Assembly: GCF_021032705.1 (NCBI RefSeq)
Contig: NZ_JAHVXI010000001.1
Coordinates: forward strand, 1,116,001 to 1,180,000
Length of the DNA stretch: 64,000 bases
From: Psychroserpens luteolus
Lineage (GTDB): Bacteria > Bacteroidota > Bacteroidia > Flavobacteriales > Flavobacteriaceae
Direction: 5' to 3'
Shown: positions 43,073-50,615 of the stretch, piece by piece
Layout of the letters: each line of letters begins with the position of its first letter
Numbering within the stretch: position 1 is the first letter of the stretch
Notes under the pieces: model-generated
The model's database searches: none
What the model was told of the DNA's origin: nothing
What the model saw: only the letters and a program-made list of their open reading frames with translations
Translations under genes and position numbers: made by a program

Positions 43073-43701
43073 TATTTTGATAAAAATTCTTCATGCTCTT
43101 TAGCATATAATACAATACTATTAGCTTTCGATTCAAGTTTTAGCTTTGTTCTGATATTACTTTTATGTTTTTCTACTGTTCGGTCTGAGATAAATAAAAC
43201 ACTTGCAATTTCTTTAGCAGTTTTGTTTTCGGCAATGAGTTTAAAAACCTTCATTTCTGAGTCGGTCAATGTCTTTAATTCATCAGGTGTTTCTTTTATT
43301 TCAAGGTATTCGATTAACTCTGGGCTAAAATAAGAGGTTTCTTGAAGCACAGATGCGATACAATTTTCAATTTCAGCTATAGCAAACTCTTTAAGTATAT
43401 AACCATAAATACCTAACGACTTTGCTTTATTATAGATGTCTTGACTCTTCTCAAAAGTGATAATTATGATTTTAGTGTTAAGGTTAAAGGTCTTGCATTT
43501 TTCGGCAACCTCTAGACCAGTAAGCATAGGCATTTGAATATCTAAAATTGCAATATCTGGCTTGTGTGCATTAATAAGAGTTAGCGCTTCTTTACCGTTT
43601 TTTGCACTGGCGATGACATTAAATTGTTTTTCTAAAAGGAAGTCGTTTAGACCTTTAAGAATTAATGGATGATCGTCTGCTATTATAATTGACGTAGACA
43701 T
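43066..43701 (-). CDS. NarL/FixJ-type response regulator (receiver plus LuxR HTH), orphan
   Basis: 211 aa. Receiver domain (1-120) with the acidic pair in IIIADDHPLILKGL, phospho-acceptor Asp in PDIAILDIQMPML, Thr in IIIITFEKS and Lys in GYILKEF, so it looks phosphorylatable. C-terminal LuxR helix-turn-helix LTDSEMKVFKLIAENKTAKEIASVLFISDRTVEKHKSNIRTKLKL (about 147-192). No histidine kinase is adjacent. The stop codon lies in the first of the TACGTAGAACTACGTA palindromes that head five small-RNA units, making it the obvious candidate to bind them. A TATCTTTA box at 43730-43737 may be its own promoter. Confidence 0.93.
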   Translation of the reverse strand: MSTSIIIADDHPLILKGLNDFLLEKQFNVIASAKNGKEALTLINAHKPDIAILDIQMPMLTGLEVAEKCKTFNLNTKIIIITFEKSQDIYNKAKSLGIYGYILKEFAIAEIENCIASVLQETSYFSPELIEYLEIKETPDELKTLTDSEMKVFKLIAENKTAKEIASVLFISDRTVEKHKSNIRTKLKLESKANSIVLYAKEHEEFLSKYT

Positions 43702-43767
43702 TGGGCTATTAATCTGAGGGATTGAAGTCTAAAGATAACGAGTTTTGTTAATGTAAAGAAATAATTC

Positions 43768-44208
43768 TTACAATTTTAAATACAGATATTTTGTATCATA
43801 GTCTATGACGGCTTTGGATTTTTTTAAAATGTCTGCTCCAATAATCCCATCAACTGGTTTTGAATTATGGGTTGTAAGCGCTGTATTAACATGAGTAAGA
43901 TTGAATAAGATTAAAGCAACTTTATCTTTTTTCCATTTACCTATTTTAAGTGTATTTTTTTTAGAAACCTGAGTTTGCATGTCTATAGCGCCTGCTCCTG
44001 CAGCTTTTATTTTTGAATCTTTAGCAATTAATTTAAAGGTCTCTATGGCTTCAAAGCCAACACAGGAACTTGATGCACCAGTGTCTAATATAAAGAGCCC
44101 TTTTACTCCGTTTATTGAAGCCTTGATTTCGAAGTGATTCGTCTTGGTCAATTTTAATTTCACCTTAGTGTATCCTTTAGCCAACAAATACTCTTGTAGA
44201 GTTTCCAT
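43768..44208 (-). CDS. Retropepsin-like aspartic protease / aspartyl-protease-fold protein
   Basis: About 146 aa with one aspartic protease motif, GLFILDTGASSSCVGFEAIE, and a later IIGADILKKSKAVIDY, the psi-loop pattern of clan AA retropepsin-like proteins, which act as homodimers. No signal peptide with the ATG at 44208; a longer frame to 44250 would add a hydrophobic stretch but needs a TTG start and crosses the promoter box TATCTTTG (44231-44224). Substrate unknown. Divergent from tatD. Confidence 0.82.
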   Translation of the reverse strand: METLQEYLLAKGYTKVKLKLTKTNHFEIKASINGVKGLFILDTGASSSCVGFEAIETFKLIAKDSKIKAAGAGAIDMQTQVSKKNTLKIGKWKKDKVALILFNLTHVNTALTTHNSKPVDGIIGADILKKSKAVIDYDTKYLYLKL

Positions 44209-44250
44209 AACAACAATTTTAAGCAAAGATAATAGTATACAAATTAGCAA

Positions 44251-44280
44251 TTGACTTTATTATTAATTCATTTATTTTTG
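44251..44280 (+). promoter_or_regulatory. Leaderless promoter of tatD
   Basis: TTG (44251-44253), 19 nt, TATTTTTG (44273-44280); the ATG follows 5 nt later. Confidence 0.75.
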
Positions 44281-44284
44281 CACA

Positions 44285-45052
44285 ATGATAATTACAGACA
44301 CACATACACATTTATATAGTGAAGCATTTGATACTGATAGAAAAGCGATGATCGAACGTGCTATTTCTCAAAATGTATCACGCTTTTTTATTCCTGCTAT
44401 AGACTCTACTTATACTAAGGCTATGATGGCGTTGGAAGCCGATTTTCCTGATCATGTTTTTTTAATGATGGGATTACACCCTACTTCCGTTAAGGACAAT
44501 TATATGGAGGAATTAAAACATGTAGAAGATTTATTAGCGAAGCGCCATTTTTACGCTGTAGGTGAAATTGGAATTGATTTGTATTGGGATGCATCCACAT
44601 TGCACATTCAACAAGAGGCATTTAAATACCAGATAGAACTGGCCAAACAATATGGCTTACCTATTGTTATACATTGTAGAAATGCTTTTGATGAAATTTT
44701 TGAAGTACTTGATGAAGTAGTAGATGACAAACTATTTGGGATCTTTCACTGTTTTACAGGAACATTGGAACAAGCACATAGGGCAATTTCTTATAATATG
44801 AAATTAGGAATTGGCGGTGTAGCTACTTTTAAAAATGGAAAGATAGATCAGTTTCTTAAGGCGATTGACTTAAAACATATTGTATTAGAGACCGATTCTC
44901 CATACTTGGCTCCAAAACCGTATAGGGGAAAACGAAACGAAAGTGCGTATATCATAAAGGTATTAGAAAAATTAGCTGAAATATATTCGGTTTCCGAAGA
45001 AAAAATTGCCGAAATTACCACAGCAAACTCTAAAGATATATTTGGAATATAA
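44285..45052 (+). CDS. tatD: TatD family metal-dependent deoxyribonuclease
   Basis: 255 aa TIM-barrel hydrolase. Metal ligands in ITDTHTHLYSEAFD, catalytic Glu in YAVGEIGIDLYWD, His in VIHCRNAFDE and FGIFHCFTGTLEQA, Asp in VLETDSPYLAPKPYRGKRNE. Normal length (about 255-265). Involved in DNA degradation or repair and D-Tyr-tRNA-like quality steps in different reports. Four bases separate it from the asparaginase gene, so one operon. Confidence 0.92.
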   Translation: MIITDTHTHLYSEAFDTDRKAMIERAISQNVSRFFIPAIDSTYTKAMMALEADFPDHVFLMMGLHPTSVKDNYMEELKHVEDLLAKRHFYAVGEIGIDLYWDASTLHIQQEAFKYQIELAKQYGLPIVIHCRNAFDEIFEVLDEVVDDKLFGIFHCFTGTLEQAHRAISYNMKLGIGGVATFKNGKIDQFLKAIDLKHIVLETDSPYLAPKPYRGKRNESAYIIKVLEKLAEIYSVSEEKIAEITTANSKDIFGI

Positions 45053-45055
45053 AAC

Positions 45056-46087
45056 ATGACAGTAAATCAACCTAACATATTGTTAGTCTATACAGGTGGT
45101 ACCATTGGTATGATCAAAGATCCTGAAACCGGAGCACTGAAATCTTTCGACTTCAAGAATTTATTGGAGCGTATTCCAGAGCTTAAACTTTTAGATTGTA
45201 ATATTGAGACAATTTCATTTGATGATCCTATTGATTCTAGTAATATGAATCCAAAGTATTGGGTTCAAATTGCTGAAATCATTGAAGAAGAGTATCATAA
45301 TTTTGATGGATTTGTTGTTCTTCATGGAAGTGATACAATGAGTTATTCGGCTTCGGCATTGAGTTTTATGTTTGAAAATTTAGCAAAGCCAATCATTTTT
45401 ACAGGATCTCAATTACCAATTGGAGATTTACGTACAGATGCCAAAGAGAATTTAATTACATCTATACAAATGGCTACGCTGCAAAGAGCAGGTAAACCAG
45501 TGATAAGAGAAGTTGGTTTATATTTTGAATATAAATTATATCGCGGAAATAGAACGACAAAAATCAATGCAGAACATTTTGAAGCATTCGAATCTTTAAA
45601 TTATCCGCACTTAGCAGAATCGGGTGTACATTTAAACGTAGAGTATGATGATTTGTTTAAGCCCAATACACGAAAAAAACTTGTCGTACACAAACAATTC
45701 GAAACTAACATTTTATTAGTAAAATTATTTCCGGGAATTTCTGAAACTATTTTAAAACCACTTTTTAATAGTGCAGCTGTTAAGGGTATAGTGTTAGAAA
45801 CCTATGGTGCTGGAAATACAACTACAGAGGCTTGGTTTATAGATCTATTAAAGCAAACTATTAAGAGAGATATCCCAATTATTAATGTGACTCAATGCTC
45901 TGGAGGAAGTGTTTTAATGGGACAATATGAAACGAGTACACAGTTGAAATCTATAGGCGTTATTTCTGGAAAGGATATCACTACCGAAGCAGCTTTAGCT
46001 AAGTTAATGTTTATGTTAGGAGAAAACGTGTCTATTAAAACATTTAAAACTATTTTTGAAACCTCTTTACGTGGCGAAATGAGTTAA
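45056..46087 (+). CDS. ansA: Type I (cytoplasmic) L-asparaginase
   Basis: 343 aa amidohydrolase converting asparagine to aspartate and ammonia. First catalytic Thr in LLVYTGGTIGMI (near residue 14-16), second in VVLHGSDTMSYSASALSFM, and TGSQLPIGDLRTDAKENL. No signal peptide, hence the cytoplasmic type. Downstream partner of tatD; the tRNA-Ser gene begins 5 bp after its stop. Confidence 0.92.
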   Translation: MTVNQPNILLVYTGGTIGMIKDPETGALKSFDFKNLLERIPELKLLDCNIETISFDDPIDSSNMNPKYWVQIAEIIEEEYHNFDGFVVLHGSDTMSYSASALSFMFENLAKPIIFTGSQLPIGDLRTDAKENLITSIQMATLQRAGKPVIREVGLYFEYKLYRGNRTTKINAEHFEAFESLNYPHLAESGVHLNVEYDDLFKPNTRKKLVVHKQFETNILLVKLFPGISETILKPLFNSAAVKGIVLETYGAGNTTTEAWFIDLLKQTIKRDIPIINVTQCSGGSVLMGQYETSTQLKSIGVISGKDITTEAALAKLMFMLGENVSIKTFKTIFETSLRGEMS

Positions 46088-46092
46088 TAACT

Positions 46093-46180
46093 AGAGAGGT
46101 GGCCGAGTGGTCGAAGGCGCACGCCTGGAAAGTGTGTATACTCCAAAAGGGTATCGAGGGTTCGAATCCCTTCCTCTCTG
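46093..46180 (+). tRNA. tRNA-Ser (anticodon GGA)
   Basis: Acceptor stem AGAGAGG (46093-46099) with CCTCTCT (46173-46179), D arm GGCCGAGTGG, anticodon loop with GGA (46127-46129), long class II variable arm (about 46133-46154), T arm with GGTTCGAATCC. CCA is not encoded. 88 nt; reads UCC/UCU. Starts 5 bp after ansA and may be cotranscribed. Confidence 0.95.
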
Positions 46181-46187
46181 CGAATAC

Positions 46188-46248
46188 ATGAAAACACCTT
46201 AGAGAATTTGTCGAAGCTTGCTTCAGTAAATTCTCTAAGGTGTTTTCA
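46188..46248 (+). repeat. Long hairpin behind tRNA-Ser
   Basis: A 21-bp perfect stem (46188-46208 with 46228-46248, arms beginning TGAAAACACC) around a loop which itself holds GAAGC/GCTTC. No U run. The right arm and loop are the first part of the 118-bp tandem repeat; the left arm occurs only once. Confidence 0.8.
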
Positions 46249-46551
46249 TAAGCAAATGTAAGTTTGCTGTTATAGTGTGTTTCCAGCATTGCCTTTAGGG
46301 ATCAGCGTAGCTAATCCATGATGTATTGTCGAAGCTTGCTTCAGTAAATTCTCTAAGGTGTTTTCATAAGCAAATGTAAGTTTGCTGTTATAGTGTGTTT
46401 CCAGCATTGCCTTTAGGGATCAGCGTAGCTAATCCATGATGTATTGTCGAAGCTTGCTTCAGTAAATTCTCTAAGGTGTTTTCATAAGCAAATGTAAGTT
46501 TGCTGTTATAGTGTATTTCCAGCATTGTCTTTAGGGATCAGCGTAGCTAAT
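46210..46551 (+). repeat. Tandem repeat, three copies of 118 bp
   Basis: Copies begin at 46210, 46328 and 46446 (GTCGAAGCTTGCTTC at the start of each). The first two are identical over the full period by eye; the third has a few substitutions (GTGTATTTCC for GTGTGTTTCC, TGTCTTTAG for TGCCTTTAG) and ends at about 46551. No coding frame is maintained, since 118 is not a multiple of three. Confidence 0.9.
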
Positions 46552-46831
46552 TCCAGTTTAGTACCCAAGACCAATAAGGAAGAGATATACCAATTCTACA
46601 TTTAATATGAGCGAATTTTCAGACTTAAAACGTCTTCAAGGCGTTAATTTTACAAGTTTTTTTAGGATCATAACAAGAAAAACAAAACATTTTATTTAAA
46701 TTCGTCATCGTAAAGATTTCAAATTGAGTTAAACAACGTTAAACCTCACTACTCAATTGGGATTTTTATTTTTTAATTACAATTTTTTTATATCTTTAAC
46801 ACTTTAACTAATAAAATTAAGAACAAGAACG
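46552..46831 (+). promoter_or_regulatory. Upstream region of the ExbB operon
   Basis: No gene seen. TATCTTTA at 46791-46798 fits a -7 box with 33 nt to the ExbB ATG. A loose dyad ATTGAGT...ACTCAAT (about 46722-46757) lies further upstream and is followed by a T-rich stretch. Confidence 0.4.
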
Positions 46832-47614
46832 ATGAAAAGACTATTTTCTATCTTAGCCATAGCATGTATCATGGCTTTCAGTACTGTTAATGCAACTACA
46901 AATGCTTATACAGTAGAAGCTGCAACTACTGCAGTTACCACATCATTTCAAGAAGACGAAACACCAGCAACAGCTGACGAAGAAAAGTCTTTTACACAAG
47001 TAGTAAAAGAACGTTTTATTGAAGGTGGTCCATTTTTTATGGGAATTGTATTGCTATGTTTAATTCTAGGATTGGCTATTGCTATTGAAAGAATTATCTA
47101 TTTAAATCTTGCAACTACAAATTCAAAGAAATTAACTGCTAATGTTGAGGACGCTCTTAACTCAGGAGGACTAGAAGCAGCAAAAGAAGTTTGTAGAAAC
47201 ACAAAAGGACCTGTTGCATCTATCTTTTATCAAGGATTAGATAGAGCAGATGAAGATCTTGATGCCGCTGAAAAAGCAGTAGTAGCTTATGGTGGTGTTC
47301 AAATGGGACAATTAGAAAAGAATGTATCTTGGATATCATTATTTATCGCATTAGCACCAATGCTTGGTTTCATGGGTACAGTACTTGGTATGATTGATGC
47401 CTTTGATAAAATTGAAGCTGCAGGAGACATGAATCCTTCGTTAGTAGCAGGTGGTATTAAAGTAGCCTTATTAACAACAGTATTTGGTCTGATTGTTGCT
47501 ATTATATTACAAATCTTTTACAATTACATTATATCAAAAATTGACAGCATCGTTAACGATATGGAAGATGCATCTATCTCACTAATGGATTTATTAGTAA
47601 GACATAAGAAATAA
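46832..47614 (+). CDS. MotA/TolQ/ExbB proton channel family protein
   Basis: 260 aa. An N-terminal signal-like hydrophobic segment with a spacer (MKRLFSILAIACIMAFSTVNA), then the ExbB fold: GGPFFMGIVLLCLILGLAIAIERIIYL (TM1), and the paired spans with SLFIALAPMLGFMGTVLGMIDAFDKI and GGIKVALLTTVFGLIVAIILQIFYNYI, containing the pore Thr and Gly residues. With the two ExbD-like proteins it forms a motor that energises TonB receptors of which several are in this window. Confidence 0.93.
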   Translation: MKRLFSILAIACIMAFSTVNATTNAYTVEAATTAVTTSFQEDETPATADEEKSFTQVVKERFIEGGPFFMGIVLLCLILGLAIAIERIIYLNLATTNSKKLTANVEDALNSGGLEAAKEVCRNTKGPVASIFYQGLDRADEDLDAAEKAVVAYGGVQMGQLEKNVSWISLFIALAPMLGFMGTVLGMIDAFDKIEAAGDMNPSLVAGGIKVALLTTVFGLIVAIILQIFYNYIISKIDSIVNDMEDASISLMDLLVRHKK

Positions 47615-47641
47615 GAAACCAATTATTAAATCAAACATAAC

Positions 47642-48085
47642 ATGAATATTCAAAAAATAATCAAAATTGTTGCTTTGGTAATCGGTCTAATTGCAGTATT
47701 CTTTTTAGTAAGAATTATGATGTTAGGAGATGAAGCTATTGAAACAGTGGAAGAGAACCAAGCCGTTTTGGGTTGGTTTGCAAACTTAGCCTACGTGGTT
47801 TTAGGTATTGCTACAGTATCCGCAGTGGTATTTAGTTTAGCTAATTTAGTAAGCAGTCCTGATAAACTTAAAAAGTCATTAATGTCAGTAGGTGTCTTTG
47901 TAGCTATTTTAGCAGTTGCATGGTTTGCATCTTCAGGAGTAGAAACACCATTGAATGATGGTAAAATGTTATCTGCATCTGGATCTCAAATGATTGAAGC
48001 AGGAATTAAGGCATTCTATATTTTAATTTTGTTAGCAGCAGGTTTAATGTTGTTCTTCGGAGTTAAAAAGATGCTAAGTAAATAA
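47642..48085 (+). CDS. Membrane protein of the ExbB/ExbD operon
   Basis: 147 aa with four hydrophobic segments (IIKIVALVIGLIAVFFLVRIMML, WFANLAYVVLGIATVSAVVFSLANLV, LMSVGVFVAILAVAWFASSG, FYILILLAAGLMLFFGVKKML). Genes of this type sit between exbB and exbD in many Bacteroidota; role unassigned, perhaps an accessory part of the motor. Spacing of 27 bp before and 8 bp after it supports one operon. Confidence 0.78.
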   Translation: MNIQKIIKIVALVIGLIAVFFLVRIMMLGDEAIETVEENQAVLGWFANLAYVVLGIATVSAVVFSLANLVSSPDKLKKSLMSVGVFVAILAVAWFASSGVETPLNDGKMLSASGSQMIEAGIKAFYILILLAAGLMLFFGVKKMLSK

Positions 48086-48093
48086 ATTAAATT

Positions 48094-48705
48094 ATGGCAA
48101 AGCGATCAGCACCAGAAGTTAATGCAGGATCTATGGCAGATATTGCATTCTTACTTCTTATATTTTTCTTGGTAACAACTACAATTCCTAAAGATTCTGG
48201 AATTAATCGTAAACTTCCTCCAATTGAAGAAAACGATGAAGACGTTATTATCAAGCAAAAAAATATATTTACTGTTTTAATTAATGGTAAAGATCAATTA
48301 TTAGTTGAAGATGAACTAATGGAACTTGAAGATTTAAGAGCAGCTGCTATTGAGTTTTTAGACAATGGAGGTGATGGTTCTTGTGATTATTGTAATGGAA
48401 AGAAAGATGCTGCGTCATCAGATAATCCAGATAAGGCCATTATTTCATTAAAGAATGAGAGAGAAACTTCTTATAAAACGTATATCTCAGTTCAAAATGA
48501 ATTGGTAGCGGCTTATAATGAGTTACGTAACAGAAGAGCACTTTTAATTGGAGCAAGAAAAGGATTTCCAGATATGGATTTTGTAAAGATGGAAAAGAAC
48601 TTCAAGGATGCTAAGTTTGTTGGTAACAAAGACAAATTGAAAGAAGTTATTGACCAGATAAGAAACGAGTATCCTGAAAAGCTCTCTGAAGTTTACACTA
48701 AATAA
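48094..48705 (+). CDS. ExbD/TolR family protein 1
   Basis: 203 aa. N-terminal RSAPEVNAGSMADIAFLLLIFFLVTTTIPKDSGI has the ExbD membrane span with the conserved Asp (MADIAFLLL), which carries the proton. The periplasmic domain is longer than usual and has an insertion with CDYCNGKKD. Stop is 12 bp before the second ExbD. Confidence 0.92.
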   Translation: MAKRSAPEVNAGSMADIAFLLLIFFLVTTTIPKDSGINRKLPPIEENDEDVIIKQKNIFTVLINGKDQLLVEDELMELEDLRAAAIEFLDNGGDGSCDYCNGKKDAASSDNPDKAIISLKNERETSYKTYISVQNELVAAYNELRNRRALLIGARKGFPDMDFVKMEKNFKDAKFVGNKDKLKEVIDQIRNEYPEKLSEVYTK

Positions 48706-48717
48706 AAACACAAGAAA

Positions 48718-49194
48718 ATGTCTAAATTTAAAAATAAAAAAGACGATGCTTTACCAGCTGTAAATACAGCATCTTTACCAGATATTGTTTTTATGTTGTT
48801 ATTTTTCTTCATGGTTGTAACGGTTATGAGAGAAGATACGTTACTTATTGAAAACAAATTGCCATTGGCAGATCAAGTAGAAAAGCTAGAGAAGAAATAC
48901 CCAATTAGTTATATCTATGCAGGTAAGCCTACAAAAGCATTTGAAGATCGATATGGTAAAGAAGCACGACTTCAACTTAATGATAAGTTTGCAGAAATTA
49001 GTGAAATAGAATCTTTTATTAATTCAGAAAGACTATCTATACGAGAAGAGTTAAGAGATTTCTTAACTGTATCGTTAAAAGTTGATAGTGAAGCAAACAT
49101 GGGTATTGTTAGTGATATCAAACAAGAACTAAGAGAAGTTAATGCTTTAAAAATTAATTATGCAACAGGTTCTGGTAGTGCATTAGATAATTAA
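48718..49194 (+). CDS. ExbD/TolR family protein 2
   Basis: 158 aa. ALPAVNTASLPDIVFMLLFFFMVVTVMREDTL is the membrane span with the proton-carrying Asp (LPDIVFML). Two different ExbD subunits after one ExbB is the usual arrangement in this phylum. Last gene of the operon, followed by a terminator. Confidence 0.92.
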   Translation: MSKFKNKKDDALPAVNTASLPDIVFMLLFFFMVVTVMREDTLLIENKLPLADQVEKLEKKYPISYIYAGKPTKAFEDRYGKEARLQLNDKFAEISEIESFINSERLSIREELRDFLTVSLKVDSEANMGIVSDIKQELREVNALKINYATGSGSALDN

Positions 49195-49215
49195 TATCTT
49201 GAATCAACAATAAAT

Positions 49216-49246
49216 AAAAGCATCCAATTTGGGTGCTTTTTTTATT
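49216..49246 (+). terminator. Intrinsic terminator of the ExbB/ExbD operon
   Basis: Stem AAAAGCATCC (49216-49225) with GGGTGCTTTT (49231-49240), then TTTATT. Confidence 0.9.
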
Positions 49247-49280
49247 CTATACACCCAAAATTTTTTAATCACTATTGAGT

Positions 49281-49288
49281 TATATTTG
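49281..49288 (+). promoter_or_regulatory. Leaderless promoter box of the PorT-like gene
   Basis: TATATTTG ends 4 nt before the ATG at 49293, so transcription should begin at or very near the start codon. No clear TTG at the usual distance. Confidence 0.6.
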
Positions 49289-49292
49289 TACT

Positions 49293-50006
49293 ATGAAATA
49301 TGTTTTATATGTAATAATTGCACTAATGAGTGTTCAAACTATTGAAGCTCAAAATGCGTTTGAAACAGAAAAAAAATCAGATTCTATTGTTGATGAAAAC
49401 TATAGAGAGGATCAGTTTTATCTCTCAGTAACTTATAATCTACTTGGTAAAAAATTAGACGGCGTGTCTCAAAGTGGTTTTTCAAGTGGCTTTCATTTCG
49501 GGTTTATCAGAGATATGCCTATCAATACTAAACGTAATATTGCTGTTGGTGTAGGATTGGGTTTATCAACGAACTCCTATAATCAAACCTTATTAATTTC
49601 CGAGGACAATGGAGTTACAAGCTACACCATCTTAGATGATGATACAACATTTAGTAAGAATAAGTTTACTACCTACTTATTAGAAATGCCAATTGAATTT
49701 AGATGGCGAACATCAACGTCTACCGACTATGATTTCTGGAGAATATATACTGGAATCAAATTGGGTTATGTGGTGTATAATTCATCAAAATTTGATGGGA
49801 GTCCTAATGATATTAAGTTATCTAATATTGATGATTTTAATAAACTTCAATATGGACTGACCTTAAGTGCTGGATATTCAAATGTGAGTTTCCATTTCTA
49901 TTATGCACTTAATTCTATATTCGATTCTAATGCGAAGCTAAGCACTACTAATCAGTCTATAGATATGAACGTCGTTAAAATAGGGTTGATTTTTTATATT
50001 CTATAA
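49293..50006 (+). CDS. Outer membrane beta-barrel protein, PorT-like
   Basis: About 237 aa with signal peptide MKYVLYVIIALMSVQTIEAQ. Beta-strand pattern of the outer-membrane PorT family (FYLSVTYNLLGKKLDGVSQSGFSSGFHFGFIRDMPINTKRNIAVGVGLGLSTNSYNQ, LLEMPIEFRWRTSTSTDYDFWRIYTGIKLGYVVYN). Some members assist type IX secretion; membership of that subset cannot be told here. Start at 49293; the frame open to 49275 would begin with TTG within the promoter box. Confidence 0.78.
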   Translation: MKYVLYVIIALMSVQTIEAQNAFETEKKSDSIVDENYREDQFYLSVTYNLLGKKLDGVSQSGFSSGFHFGFIRDMPINTKRNIAVGVGLGLSTNSYNQTLLISEDNGVTSYTILDDDTTFSKNKFTTYLLEMPIEFRWRTSTSTDYDFWRIYTGIKLGYVVYNSSKFDGSPNDIKLSNIDDFNKLQYGLTLSAGYSNVSFHFYYALNSIFDSNAKLSTTNQSIDMNVVKIGLIFYIL

Positions 50007-50009
50007 CAA

Positions 50010-50615
50010 TTACATCCAGTAGTTTAACAAGATTAATTGCGGCAATAGACCTACAAAAAAACCTACAGCTAATTCTGCGGGAGTATGTGCCTTCAAGTGT
50101 AAGCGCGAGGTTGCAATGGCACCTAAGATAACGCACATCAATGCAATAGTGCCATTAATATTTATTTTGAAATGAATAGCAATAGCCACAGCAAACATAA
50201 AAAATCCAGATGATGCTATCATGTGTATACTCGCTTTAAACTTTGCAAGTACGAGCGTAAAACATGTTATTGTCGAAATAAGAATTCCAATGAAAAAGAA
50301 ATACAATTCAGGAAGCTCACTAATAGGTAACACACGGGCTAAAATAAGGATGACTATAAAACTATTAATAAGTAAAGGTAGTCGTCGCTCTGAAACCTTC
50401 TCTAAGTGAATTGATTCTACTTTATTGAGTGTTTTTAAAAGATAAAACAATAAAATAGGTAATATAATGGTGAGAATTGCTATTGAAAACACTTTGGCTT
50501 TCATCAATGGCATTGGTACAAAACGTGGTGTTTTTGAAAAATAAAAGACCACACCAAGTAAGGGCATCAACAATGGGTGAAAAATATATGATATGCTTTT
50601 GAGGAGTTGATCCAT
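50010..50615 (-). CDS. Polytopic membrane protein with PAP2-like C-terminus
   Basis: 201 aa with six or so membrane segments. The last part, ATSRLHLKAHTPAELAVGFFVGLLPQ, resembles the PAP2 phosphatase motif SR-x5-H-x3-D-x2-G with Glu for Asp, and ASSGFF resembles the PSGH region, but without the His. It may be an inactive or diverged lipid phosphatase. Its ATG overlaps the stop codon of rpoN (TAATGG), so it is coupled to rpoN. Confidence 0.65.
   Translation of the reverse strand: MDQLLKSISYIFHPLLMPLLGVVFYFSKTPRFVPMPLMKAKVFSIAILTIILPILLFYLLKTLNKVESIHLEKVSERRLPLLINSFIVILILARVLPISELPELYFFFIGILISTITCFTLVLAKFKASIHMIASSGFFMFAVAIAIHFKININGTIALMCVILGAIATSRLHLKAHTPAELAVGFFVGLLPQLILLNYWM

Noticed and set aside
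42335-43073. CRISPR array
   Set aside because: Repeats are regularly placed, but palindromes are 16 bp, intervals of about 130-170 bp are far too long, every unit has a promoter box and terminator, and there are no cas genes.
46050-46289. Minus-strand frame of 79 aa with KGFEPSIPFWSIHTFQACAFDHSATSL
   Set aside because: It is the antisense translation of tRNA-Ser and the hairpin behind it; such peptides are common false predictions.
46210-46551. CRISPR or attachment-site remnant
   Set aside because: The 118-bp units are contiguous without spacers, and no integrase, phage gene or tRNA 3' duplicate is present.
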